Shown here: positions 34,933-43,633 of the stretch, piece after piece | How positions within the stretch are numbered: the first letter of the stretch is position 1 | Layout: each line of letters starts with the position of its first letter | Source: Acidimicrobiaceae bacterium | Lineage (GTDB): Bacteria; Actinomycetota; Acidimicrobiia; Acidimicrobiales; RAAP-2 | Reading direction: 5' to 3' | Assembly: GCA_003138855.1 (NCBI GenBank) | Contig: PLHF01000145.1 | Coordinates: 1 to 55,792, forward strand | DNA: 55,792 bases | The notes under the pieces: generated by a model | Seen by the model: the letters and a program-made list of their open reading frames with translations, nothing else | Told to the model about the DNA's origin: nothing | Database searches by the model: none | Program-made: the position numbers and the translations under genes

Positions 34933-35046
34933 GCGACCCGGACCGCGCCCGGTGCCGCCGCCGGCGGCGGCTCGGATCGGGGTGCCCTGACCTGGGATCA
35001 CGGCCCGATTGGTCGATCGGCCGAATTTCGTCAACAATGCACGGCC

Positions 35047-35826
35047 ATGAACGTCGTTGTCTGTGTGAAGCAGATCCCCGATCCGGCCGCACCACCGGCC
35101 CTCGATGCGGGGACGAAGAACCTCGTCCGGGCAGGAAAGCTCATCCTCGATGATTCCGACGCCTACGGCGTGGAGATGGCGCTGCAGCTGGCCGACGCCG
35201 CCGGAGGAGGCGAGGTGACCCTGGTGTCGATGGCTCCAAACGGCGAGACCTCGGGGCTGCGCACCGCGCTGGCCATGGGAGCGGCCAAGGCGATCCTGGT
35301 CAGTGACGACTCGCTGGCCGGGACCGACGCCCTGGGAACGGCCAAGGTGCTGGCCGCGGCCGTCAAGCGGGCCGAGCCGGACCTGGTTTTGGCTGCCACC
35401 GAGTCCACGGACGGGTACACCGGGACCACTCCGGTGCAGGTCGCCGAGTTGCTGGGCCTCCCCTCGGTGACCTTTGCCAAGAAGGTGGAGATCACCGGCA
35501 ACTCGGTCAAGGTGGAACGCCAGACCGAGGCCGGGTACGACGAGGTCGAGAGCCCGCTGCCGGCGCTGGTCACCGTGACCGCCGGCGTGGTCGAGCCCCG
35601 CTATCCCTCTTTCAAGGGGATCATGGCGGCCAAGTCGAAGCCGGTGGAGATCCTCACGGTGGCCGAGCTCGGGCTCGACGCCGGTGAGATCGGCGCCGCC
35701 GGGGCACGCCAGGAGATCACCCAGGTGGCCGACGCCGAGGCACGCGCCGCCGGCGAGATCGTCGTCGACGAGGGCGAGGGCCATCAGCGGGTCATCGAGT
35801 TCCTCGAGCAACTGAAGGTCCTGTAG
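35047..35826 (+). CDS. etfB: Electron transfer flavoprotein beta subunit
   Basis: 259 residues. The FixA/EtfB pattern is clear: MNVVVCVKQIPDP, LDDSDAYGVEMALQLAD, then VLAAATESTDGYTGTTPVQ and the closing GIMAAKSKPVEIL recognition segment. With EtfA it carries electrons from acyl-CoA dehydrogenases to the quinone pool. etfA follows after 25 bases. Confidence 0.95.
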   Translation: MNVVVCVKQIPDPAAPPALDAGTKNLVRAGKLILDDSDAYGVEMALQLADAAGGGEVTLVSMAPNGETSGLRTALAMGAAKAILVSDDSLAGTDALGTAKVLAAAVKRAEPDLVLAATESTDGYTGTTPVQVAELLGLPSVTFAKKVEITGNSVKVERQTEAGYDEVESPLPALVTVTAGVVEPRYPSFKGIMAAKSKPVEILTVAELGLDAGEIGAAGARQEITQVADAEARAAGEIVVDEGEGHQRVIEFLEQLKVL

Positions 35827-35851
35827 GGATCGGGTAGGAGAACAAGCGCAC

Positions 35852-36823
35852 ATGTCTGTCGACAAGATCTGGGTCCTCGCCGAAGTTGTGGACGGGGCGC
35901 CCATCACCACCTCGCTCGAACTGATCACCCAGGCCAGGTCATTGGCCGGGACGGTGGAGGCCGTTGCCTGGGGAGACGCGACCCCGTCTGTGGCCGCCAC
36001 CCTGGGCGAGTACGGCGTGACCACCGTGCACGACGTCGGTGATCTGGGCGGGGCCCTCCCCGGCGTGCCGGTCGCTGCTGCCATCGCCGCCGCAGTTGCC
36101 GCCGGAGCCGGCCCCGATGCCGTCCTGTTCCCCGCCACCTACGACGGCCGGGACATCGCCGGTCGGCTGTCGGCGAAGCTCGACCGCCCGGTGCTGACCA
36201 ATGTGGTCGACCTCATCGCAGACGACGGCGGGCTGGTCACCCAGCATGCGATCTTCGGCGGCACCCAGGTGGTCTCTGCCCGCTTCACGGGCGAGGGTCC
36301 GGGGATCTACGTGGTCAGGGCCAAGTCCTTCCCCGCCGAGCCCTCCGGGGGCGCGCCCGCATCGGCGGTGGCGGCCCCGGCACCGGACACCGGCGCCACC
36401 AACGCGGCACGGATCGTCGCCCGCCACGTCGAGGAGCGCACCGGTCCCAAGCTCGACGAAGCCGCCGTCGTGGTGTCCGGCGGGCGGGGCCTCGGCGAGA
36501 GGGACAGTTACGCCCTCATCGAGGAGCTGGCGACGCTGCTGAGGGGTGCCGCCGGCGCCAGCCGGGCCATTGTCGACGCCGGGTGGGTTCCCTACTCGCA
36601 CCAGGTCGGCCAGACCGGAAAGACGGTGAAGCCCACCGTCTACCTGGCGTGCGGGATCTCCGGTGCCACTCAGCACCTGGTGGGAATGAAGAACTCGAAG
36701 AACATCGTGGCCATCAACAAGGACGCGGATGCCCCGATCTTCTCCGTGGCCGACCTCGGCATCGTGGGCGATGTCCACAAGGTGTTGCCCAAGCTCATCG
36801 ACGCCCTGAAGTCGAGGGGCTGA
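35852..36823 (+). CDS. etfA: Electron transfer flavoprotein alpha subunit
   Basis: 323 residues. C-terminal FAD-binding domain with GQTGKTVKPTVYLACGISG and MKNSKNIVAINKDADAPIF; N-terminal domain VWVLAEV-type start (IWVLAEVVDGAPITTSLELI). GTAGGAG ribosome binding site before ATG 35852. Forms the heterodimer with EtfB encoded just upstream. Confidence 0.95.
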   Translation: MSVDKIWVLAEVVDGAPITTSLELITQARSLAGTVEAVAWGDATPSVAATLGEYGVTTVHDVGDLGGALPGVPVAAAIAAAVAAGAGPDAVLFPATYDGRDIAGRLSAKLDRPVLTNVVDLIADDGGLVTQHAIFGGTQVVSARFTGEGPGIYVVRAKSFPAEPSGGAPASAVAAPAPDTGATNAARIVARHVEERTGPKLDEAAVVVSGGRGLGERDSYALIEELATLLRGAAGASRAIVDAGWVPYSHQVGQTGKTVKPTVYLACGISGATQHLVGMKNSKNIVAINKDADAPIFSVADLGIVGDVHKVLPKLIDALKSRG

Positions 36824-37191
36824 CCGCGCTGTCCCGGCTCGGCTGACCACCGGGCGGGGCGGAATACCCTCGTCTGCGGGCCGCCCTGGCGACTGGTCGT
36901 GGCCCCGGCAACGACCAGACGGCTGGTGGCGCCGGCGTGGGAGGCGGTTCGGCCGGGTACCGTCAGGGGTGGCTTGTCCGACCCCTGACGACGACTGGCG
37001 CATGCCATAATGTCTCCCACAGTCCTCCAGTGCCCTGATCCTCGGGAAGTGATCTCCCACCGGTTACAGCCGCCGCAGCCGTCCTGCCCGACAAGAGAGG
37101 CTCGGTGACCCATCGGTGTGGCATCTGGTGAACATCGGCAGCTGTTTCGGGCCTCTGGGTTCCAGACACCTCCCGTGGATTCGCGTTCACC
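36824..37191. other. Non-coding gap between etfA and the acyltransferase
   Basis: 368 bases without a credible gene. It holds the hairpin at 36893-36918 and an AT-richer spot, CATAATGT near 37008-37015, that could be a promoter -10 for the acyltransferase with a leader of about 170 bases. Confidence 0.5.
36893..36918 (+). terminator. Hairpin downstream of etfBA
   Basis: Perfect eight-base stem CTGGTCGT/ACGACCAG with a ten-base loop, 70 bases after the etfA stop. No T-run follows, so this is a candidate only. Confidence 0.45.
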
Positions 37192-39051
37192 GTGCCTAGG
37201 CCTGTAGAAGGAACCAGCCCCTACCTCCCAGGCCTGGACGGGATCCGCGCCGTCGCCGTCCTGGCCGTCATCGCCTATCACCTCGACTTCGGGTGGGCTC
37301 CAGGCGGCTTGCTCGGCGTGCAGGTCTTCTTCGTGCTCTCGGGGTACCTCATCACCGATCTCCTCGTGGCCGAATACCGGCGTAACCACGGGATCGGACT
37401 GGCCCGGTTCTGGATCCGGCGGGCCAGGAGGCTCCTGCCGGCGCTCTTCGTGATGCTGTTCGTGGTCGTGGGTTGGGCCACGTTGTTCGATCGCGACCAA
37501 CTGGCCACCTTGCGCAGCGATCTTCCGGCCGGGATCTTCTATGTGAGCAACTGGTGGTTCATCTTTCATCACGTCTCGTACTTCGCCAGGTTCGGTCCGC
37601 CGTCTCCGCTCGGGCATCTGTGGTCGCTGGCCATCGAGGAGCAGTTCTACCTCGTCTGGCCCCTCGTGATTCTCGTCGGAATGCGGTGGATCCACACGAA
37701 ACGGACGCTGATCCTCGTCGCCCTCGCCATGGCGGCCGGATCTGCGCTGGAGATGGCCGTCCTCTTCTCCCCCGACGGCGATCCCACACGGGTCTACGAC
37801 GGGACCGATACCCGGGCCTTCGCTCTGTTGATCGGTGCCGCTCTCGCCTTCGGATTGCCCCGCAACCGAACCTTCGCCACGGTCACACCCAGTGCCCGAC
37901 GCCTCCTGAATTTCGTAGGTGGCGCGTCGCTGCTCGGGATCCTCGTGATGTTCTGGCACACCAACCAGTACGAGCCATTCCTGTACGGGGGCGGCATGGT
38001 GCTCCTCTCCATCCTCACGGCGCTGGTCATCGCCGTGACCATCCACCCCGGGTCACAGTTGCGGTCGATCCTCGGGTGGGAACCGCTCCGATGGGTGGGG
38101 GAGCGGTCGTACGCCATCTACCTCTGGCACTACCCGATCATCGTGTTGACCACGCCACTCAATGCCCCTCCCGGTGCGCGACGGGCGACGCTCCAGCTCC
38201 TCGCAACGTTCCTCATCGCGGCGGCGTCGTGGCGCTATATCGAACAGCCCGTCCGGCACGGAGCGCTCGGCCGCCAATGGCAGCGGATCCGGCAGCACGA
38301 TTGGTCGTGGCCCCGATTGCAGCCGCTGGGCTGGGTGCTGGCCGGCGGGGTGATGGTCAACGCCGCCATCTGCGGCGTCGGCCTCTTCGGGCTGGTCTCG
38401 GCCTCCGCTGCGGACCCTGCGTCCCAGGTCACAAGCATTGTCCCCGTAGAAGGCCACCACCAAGCACCATCGGCCACGGTGGCGGGTGCCTCTTCGGCTC
38501 AACACGCGGGCTCGGTGTCCACCGCGTCCGCCCCCCGTCCACCGCCCGGGCAGGGTGTGACTGCGATCGGAGACTCCATCATGGTCGACGCCGCCCCTTA
38601 CCTCCAACAGATGCTGCCCGGCATCGCCATCGATGCCCAGGTCGGCCAGCAGCTCGACCAGGTCCAGAGTGGAGTGGCCCAACTCAAGGCCGAGGGCGTG
38701 GTGGGGAACCGGTTGATCCTCGAACTCGGGACAAACGGGCCCTACACGGCATCGCAGCTGCAGGGGCTGCTCACCTCCCTCGGCCCCATGCAGAAGATTG
38801 TGCTCGTCAACATCCGCGTGCCCCGACCATGGCAGCAAGAGGTCAACGACACGATCGGCGCCGTCGCCCGGACCCGTCCGAACGCCACCGTGGTGGACTG
38901 GTATGCCGACAGCGCGGCCCACCCCCAGTACTTCTATCCCGATGGGGTGCATCTCGAGCCCGCCGGGTCCAAGTACTACGCATCGCTGCTCGCGCATGCT
39001 CTCGAGGCGCCTCGCGGAGGCTCTCGAGGATCCGGAGCGCGCATGCACTGA
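37192..39051 (+). CDS. Acyltransferase 3 (OafA-like) with C-terminal SGNH domain
   Basis: 619 residues. About ten or eleven membrane helices form an acyltransferase-3 domain (about 8-365) with LPGLDGIRAVAVLAVIAYHL (catalytic H30), GVQVFFVLSGYLITDLL and IEEQFYLVWPL. A Ser/Ala/Pro-rich linker leads to an extracytoplasmic SGNH esterase-like domain (about 455-610) with AIGDSIMVD, ELGTNGPY and YPDGVHLEPAGSKYY. Such proteins O-acetylate surface polysaccharide or peptidoglycan. GTG start without an obvious ribosome binding site. Confidence 0.9.
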   Translation: MPRPVEGTSPYLPGLDGIRAVAVLAVIAYHLDFGWAPGGLLGVQVFFVLSGYLITDLLVAEYRRNHGIGLARFWIRRARRLLPALFVMLFVVVGWATLFDRDQLATLRSDLPAGIFYVSNWWFIFHHVSYFARFGPPSPLGHLWSLAIEEQFYLVWPLVILVGMRWIHTKRTLILVALAMAAGSALEMAVLFSPDGDPTRVYDGTDTRAFALLIGAALAFGLPRNRTFATVTPSARRLLNFVGGASLLGILVMFWHTNQYEPFLYGGGMVLLSILTALVIAVTIHPGSQLRSILGWEPLRWVGERSYAIYLWHYPIIVLTTPLNAPPGARRATLQLLATFLIAAASWRYIEQPVRHGALGRQWQRIRQHDWSWPRLQPLGWVLAGGVMVNAAICGVGLFGLVSASAADPASQVTSIVPVEGHHQAPSATVAGASSAQHAGSVSTASAPRPPPGQGVTAIGDSIMVDAAPYLQQMLPGIAIDAQVGQQLDQVQSGVAQLKAEGVVGNRLILELGTNGPYTASQLQGLLTSLGPMQKIVLVNIRVPRPWQQEVNDTIGAVARTRPNATVVDWYADSAAHPQYFYPDGVHLEPAGSKYYASLLAHALEAPRGGSRGSGARMH

Positions 39052-39111
39052 CCGATCTGGGCCAACGAGACGCGTCCGCTGGCGACTCCATGACGCCCTT
39101 TCGGCGGCCGC

Positions 39112-39846
39112 TCACACCAGCGGCCACGGATAGGGGGGCCGGTCCCCTGTCGGCTCGGGGAACCTCCCGGCGCGGAGCAGCGCGGTGATCCGCCCCAGGA
39201 TCGCCTCACGCTCCGGCTCTGACAGCAGTTCGTCCAGCGCTTCGGGGAGACTCGATCCCAATCGGGCCAGATCGACCAGGATCCCCTCGGGAACCTCCTC
39301 GCCGACAAAGTCCCAGATCACCGTCCGCAACTTGTGCTGGTGGTGGAAGCACAGGCCGTGGTCGATGCCCCACAGCCGCTGGTCGGACCCCATCAGCACA
39401 TGGCCGCTCTTGCGGTCGGCGTTGTTGGCGACGATGTCGAAGGCGCAGATCGTGCGAAGCTCGGCGGAGCGGCTGCCCTCGTCGAAGACGGTGAAGTAGT
39501 GCTCTTCGTAGTCGGCCTCGACGAACAGTTGCAGCGAGCCGGCACCGAAGGGACCGTCCTCACGTGCCACGGTGGGCGGGACGATGCCCCACCCGAGGGC
39601 CTCGGAGAGGACGAAGGCCGCCACCTCACGCCGATAGAGGCCGTCGGGGAAGTCCCACAGCGCCTGCTCGCCACCTGCTGGCTTGTACACGGCCCGGAGC
39701 GGAACAGGTCCATCGGTGCCCAGGCTGACCAGGAAGGTCAGGTTGGAACTCCACGGGAGCCTGCCCTCCACGGTGAGCTCACCGGACCCGAGCTCTTCGA
39801 TCGCCGTGCCCAGGTCCGGACCGACATCGGGTGTCCAGCCGGTCAC
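39112..39846 (-). CDS. SCO1664 family protein, PI3/4-kinase-like
   Basis: About 244 residues. Recognised as the SCO1664 family, distantly like the phosphatidylinositol 3-/4-kinase fold: LRAVYKPAGGEQALWDFPDG (nucleotide-binding lysine), CAFDIVANNADRKSGHVLM (catalytic loop) and LWGIDHGLCFHHQHKLR (metal-binding D). Substrate unknown. GTG 39846 is chosen because it overlaps the DUF3090 stop by four bases (GTGA); ATG 39882 is possible. Last gene of a three-gene overlapping operon with DUF3090 and a phosphatase. Confidence 0.85.
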   Translation of the reverse strand: MTGWTPDVGPDLGTAIEELGSGELTVEGRLPWSSNLTFLVSLGTDGPVPLRAVYKPAGGEQALWDFPDGLYRREVAAFVLSEALGWGIVPPTVAREDGPFGAGSLQLFVEADYEEHYFTVFDEGSRSAELRTICAFDIVANNADRKSGHVLMGSDQRLWGIDHGLCFHHQHKLRTVIWDFVGEEVPEGILVDLARLGSSLPEALDELLSEPEREAILGRITALLRAGRFPEPTGDRPPYPWPLV

Positions 39847-40337
39847 ACGGCCGGCGGTCGGTGGCCGTTGGTCCGCGGGCATTCGTGACCGGACGGGTCG
39901 AGCGGTGATCCGCACAACGGACAGGGAGGCCTCCCCGATTCGACCAGCTTGGTGGCTTGGATGGCAAAGGCGGCGGCCTGCTCACGGCTGATGGCGAGGC
40001 GGGCGATGGCTCCGGCCTCCTCTTCGGCGACGAGTTCCTCGATGACCAGGACGATCCGGTCCTCGGCATCGTCGTAGGACACGCCGATCGTCCCGACCGC
40101 CCAGACCGGCTCGGCCGGCTCCTCGAGGGGAAGCTCCTCGGGCAGGTGCCCGGGGCGCCGCTCGCCCTTGACGATCCGCGCCAGGAGGTCGGCCACCACG
40201 GCCACCTGCTGCTTCTCGATCTTGAGGGTGAGCAACATCGGGCCCTGCCGGCACTGGAGCAGGAAGAGCCGGTTGCCGGCCGGGCCGATGGTGCCCAGGA
40301 CGAGCCGGTCGGCGGTGAGGTCGTAGCCTTCGCTCAC
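39843..40337 (-). CDS. DUF3090 family protein
   Basis: 164 residues, soluble. N-terminal TIGPAGNRLFLLQCRQGP and LTLKIEKQQVAVVADLLARI are typical of DUF3090; the C-terminus is a zinc-ribbon-like CPLCGSPLDPSGHECPRTNGH. Function unknown. Begins with GTG overlapping the phosphatase stop (GTGA) and ends overlapping SCO1664 the same way. Confidence 0.87.
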   Translation of the reverse strand: MSEGYDLTADRLVLGTIGPAGNRLFLLQCRQGPMLLTLKIEKQQVAVVADLLARIVKGERRPGHLPEELPLEEPAEPVWAVGTIGVSYDDAEDRIVLVIEELVAEEEAGAIARLAISREQAAAFAIQATKLVESGRPPCPLCGSPLDPSGHECPRTNGHRPPAV

Positions 40338-40996
40338 GAGATGGCCAACTCGTTCAGCGAGGCGGTGGAGTTGACGGTCAGGACGTGCGGGCCGGCGTCC
40401 GTGTAGGCCAGGGCCGACACCGAGCAGGGCGACACGACCAGGCGCTGGAACAGGTCGAGGGGGGTACCGGCCGCCACGGCCACGGCCGCCTTGATCGGAT
40501 CGGCGTGGGACACGACCACGATGGTCTCGCCCCGGTGGCGGGCCACCAACCGGCTGATCGCCGAGCCCATCCGGGCCTGCATCTCGAGGAAGGACTCCCC
40601 CTTGGGGAACCGGAACCCGCTGGGCGATCGCTGGACCTGGGCCCACTCCGGCTTCTTGGCCAGCGCAGCCAGGCGCGATCCGGTCCACTCGCCGAAGTCG
40701 CACTCGAGGAGGCCGCGGTCGGAGCGGACCCGGAGTCCGAGGCGCCTGGCGATCGGGTGCGCCGTCTCGGCGGTCCGCTCCAGCGGTGAGGCGTAGACCG
40801 CCAAGGGTGGCTGCCCGCCGGAATCGGCCAGTGCGCCGATCCGTTCGGCGGCGGCCTCGGCCTGGGCCCGGCCTTCGTCAGAGAGGTGCAGGCCGGGGGC
40901 GCGGCCCGGGAGCACCTTGCCGGTGGTCGGTGTCCTGCCGTGGCGGACCAGGAGGATCACCGTGGGTCTGGTGGGGAGGTTCCGTCGGCTGGCCAC
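40334..40996 (-). CDS. Histidine phosphatase, MSMEG_4193 family
   Basis: 220 residues, phosphoglycerate-mutase-like fold. Catalytic RHG is LLVRHGRTPTTG; second arginine in SPLERTAETA; acid residue LLECDFGEWTG; second histidine VVSHADPIKAAV. The family is usually encoded with DUF3090 and SCO1664, as here, and often next to mshC, which is not present in this window. Substrate unknown. GTG start with TACGGT eight bases upstream. Confidence 0.9.
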   Translation of the reverse strand: MASRRNLPTRPTVILLVRHGRTPTTGKVLPGRAPGLHLSDEGRAQAEAAAERIGALADSGGQPPLAVYASPLERTAETAHPIARRLGLRVRSDRGLLECDFGEWTGSRLAALAKKPEWAQVQRSPSGFRFPKGESFLEMQARMGSAISRLVARHRGETIVVVSHADPIKAAVAVAAGTPLDLFQRLVVSPCSVSALAYTDAGPHVLTVNSTASLNELAIS

Positions 40997-41010
40997 GCCT
41001 GTTCACCGTA
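40997..41010 (-). promoter_or_regulatory. -10 box for the phosphatase/DUF3090/SCO1664 operon
   Basis: TACGGT (41010 to 41005, minus strand), eight bases, then GTG at 40996. Slightly longer spacing than the usual six. Confidence 0.5.
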
Positions 41011-41056
41011 CTCTGTCCGGGCGCGGCACCGACCGCCCCCGAGAGGTCGCGAGCGT

Positions 41057-43432
41057 TCAGTGCGAGGTGCCCGCCATGGGTTGATCGGCAGCCCGCTCCA
41101 CCGGGGTGACGACCGGCGGCACGGGCTGGGCGATGGCGGCGGCGGGATCGATCTCGTCCCATTCGGGACCCTCCGGATCGTGGCTGTGGTCCTCGTGGGA
41201 GAGCTTGGACGGCCACCAGTTCCACCGACCCAGCAGGACCACCACCGACGGCACCAGCAGCGTTCGCACGAAGAACGTGTCGAGCAGGATGCCGGCGGCC
41301 AGCCCGAGGCCGATCTCCTTCACCTGTGTGTTGCCCGTGGCGGTCAGCACACCGAAGGTCCCGGCCAGGATGAGGCCGGCCGACGTCACGGTGGTGCCGG
41401 TGGCCTCGACGGCCCGTCGCACGGCGACCCGGATGGGGGCGTGGTGGGCCTCTTCGCGAATGCGGGTCATCACCAGGATGTTGTAGTCCTGCCCGAGGGC
41501 CATGATGAAGACGAACATGAAGAAGGGGAGGACGAAGTTGATCCCGTCCTGGCCGCCGATGATCACGAAGACCATGACGGCCAGGCCGAGGGAGGCGAGG
41601 TAGGAGAGGCCCACGCTGGCCACCAGGTACAGGGGGGCGACCAGGCTGCGCAGGACGATGGCCAACAGCAGGGCCAGGACGAGCATGACGATGGGGATGA
41701 TCTTGACCAGGTCGTTGCCGGCGATGGCGCCGACGTCGGCGGCGTCGGGTGCGTAGCCGTTGACCCCGGTGGCGCTGGCCCCGATCGACCGGCCGACCTG
41801 GCCGACCGCGGCACGCACGGCCGGCATGGCCGCGGCGGCTGCGGTACTGGTCGAGGGGCCGGCGCGCAGGGTGGTCTGGTACTGGACGGTCATCCCGTCG
41901 GGGCTGATGTACTGGGCCGAGGCCTGATAGGCACTGTAGATGTCGGCCGGGACGGCCACGCCGGGCGGCGGCGTGACCGGCAGTGTGGCTGCGGGGCCGA
42001 GGGCCGCCAGCCGGTCGTGGGCATCGGCCAGTTCAGCGGGCGTGAGCATGACGCCGTTGGGATTGAGCGCGCCCGTCACTGATTCGAAGTCCCCGGTCCG
42101 CTCGAGCCGCTGCTGGGCCGTGGCCAACAGCTGGGGGTCGCTCCAGACGGGGGCCGGCAGTCGGAAGAGCACGCTGGTGGGATCGCCGCCGGTCGATGGG
42201 TAGTCGGCGGCCAGGATGGCCTGGCCCTTCCCCGAGTCCGAGGTGGCAGGTGCCGCCTGGTTTCCGAACCCGGTGGGCGAGTAGGCCAGCATGGACAGGG
42301 CCAACCCACCGAAGAACACCAGGCCGATGACCAACGTCAGCACCGGTCGACCCACGATCTTCCCGGCGATACGTCCCCACACCCCGCGCTTGTGCTGCCC
42401 CACCTGAGGGATCCGGGGCCAGAACACGCTCCTCCCCAGGATCGCCAACAGGGCCGGCAGTAGCGTGAGGTTGGCCAGCAGGGCCACGGCGATCCCGATG
42501 GCCAGGGCCGGCCCGAGCCCCTTGTAGAGACCGAAGGTGGCGATCACCACCGTCGCCAGCGCACCGATCACCGTCAGCCCCGAGAAGGTGATCGACTCCC
42601 CGACCTTGCACAGGGAGAAAGAGACGGCCTCGTCGACGCCCTTTCCGCGTCTCAGCTCCTCGCGGACACGGAAGATGAGGAACAGGCCGTAATCGGTGCC
42701 CGCCCCCAACATGACCACCACCAACAGGATGGGAGTGAGGTCCGACACCTGGACGCCGATATGGGACGACTGGGCGATGATCGGGCCGGCGGCGAACAGG
42801 GCGACGGCCGAGGGCAAGAGGGCGACCAGGGGGGCCAGCAGGGCCCGGAAGGTGAGCAGCAGCAAGAGCACGATGAACACGAACGACAGGAGCTCGGTCA
42901 GCATCTGGATGTGGCTGGTCTGGTTCTGTTCGTCGACCGACTGGGCCACCGAGCCTGTCAGGTGCATGGCCACGCCGGGGTGCGAGCCCGACGTCGTGAA
43001 CGCGGAGCGCAGCTGTTCGACGGTGCGGGTGGTCACCTTGCCGTTCGAGGGCGACGGTAGGTTCAGCTCGACGAGGGCCTTGCGGGCCCTCCCGTTGGCG
43101 GAGACCCCCTGGTCCAGCACGGCGGTGACCCGTGGGACCGACCGTATGGCCGCCTCGGCTCGGTCGATGGCCGCGTCGTCGGCCGCAGTGAGCGCCCCAC
43201 TCGGGGCGGCGGCGACGAAGGTGGCGTCCGACTGCGACTGCGAATTGAAGGGAGCAGCGAGCCTGCCGGCCTGCATGCTGGGGACAGTGGCGGGCAGGAA
43301 GTCCGAGTTGCTGCTCTTCTCCACACTCGAGAGGGGAGGGAGGGCGACACTCAACACCACGGCCACGATGACCCAGGCGGCGACGATCAGCCATCGGAAT
43401 CGTACGGTGAACCGTCCTAGGGCGGCGAACAA
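41057..43432 (-). CDS. MMPL/RND family transporter
   Basis: About 791 residues with two blocks of membrane helices each preceded by a large extracytoplasmic loop, the RND layout. Family motifs: GAGTDYGLFLIFRVREELRRG in the first block and ALGQDYNILVMTRIREEA in the second. It probably exports a lipid or hydrophobic compound using proton force. The start is set at TTG 43432, eight bases after GGAGG, giving FAALGRFTVRFRW as in other MMPL proteins; the frame is open 90 bases upstream. Confidence 0.9.
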   Translation of the reverse strand: MFAALGRFTVRFRWLIVAAWVIVAVVLSVALPPLSSVEKSSNSDFLPATVPSMQAGRLAAPFNSQSQSDATFVAAAPSGALTAADDAAIDRAEAAIRSVPRVTAVLDQGVSANGRARKALVELNLPSPSNGKVTTRTVEQLRSAFTTSGSHPGVAMHLTGSVAQSVDEQNQTSHIQMLTELLSFVFIVLLLLLTFRALLAPLVALLPSAVALFAAGPIIAQSSHIGVQVSDLTPILLVVVMLGAGTDYGLFLIFRVREELRRGKGVDEAVSFSLCKVGESITFSGLTVIGALATVVIATFGLYKGLGPALAIGIAVALLANLTLLPALLAILGRSVFWPRIPQVGQHKRGVWGRIAGKIVGRPVLTLVIGLVFFGGLALSMLAYSPTGFGNQAAPATSDSGKGQAILAADYPSTGGDPTSVLFRLPAPVWSDPQLLATAQQRLERTGDFESVTGALNPNGVMLTPAELADAHDRLAALGPAATLPVTPPPGVAVPADIYSAYQASAQYISPDGMTVQYQTTLRAGPSTSTAAAAAMPAVRAAVGQVGRSIGASATGVNGYAPDAADVGAIAGNDLVKIIPIVMLVLALLLAIVLRSLVAPLYLVASVGLSYLASLGLAVMVFVIIGGQDGINFVLPFFMFVFIMALGQDYNILVMTRIREEAHHAPIRVAVRRAVEATGTTVTSAGLILAGTFGVLTATGNTQVKEIGLGLAAGILLDTFFVRTLLVPSVVVLLGRWNWWPSKLSHEDHSHDPEGPEWDEIDPAAAIAQPVPPVVTPVERAADQPMAGTSH

Positions 43433-43633
43433 ACGGTGATCCTCCAGCACTCGGTGGCCGGACCCCACAGGTGGACAGCACCGCCGGCTCTCGGCGGCAC
43501 TCCTTGGCCCATGGGACCGCACCAGAGTGCCCGAGCACCGGATGGTGGGCGTGGCCTTTCCCCCAAGTGTACGCCCGGACCCCGATCCGGTTGAGAGTCG
43601 TTCGGCCCTATTCCGGTGATTCTTAGGCGATTC

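Noticed and set aside
36963-37190. 75-codon minus-strand open frame in the etfA-acyltransferase gap
   Set aside because: No ribosome binding site, promoter box or recognisable motif; composition looks like chance.
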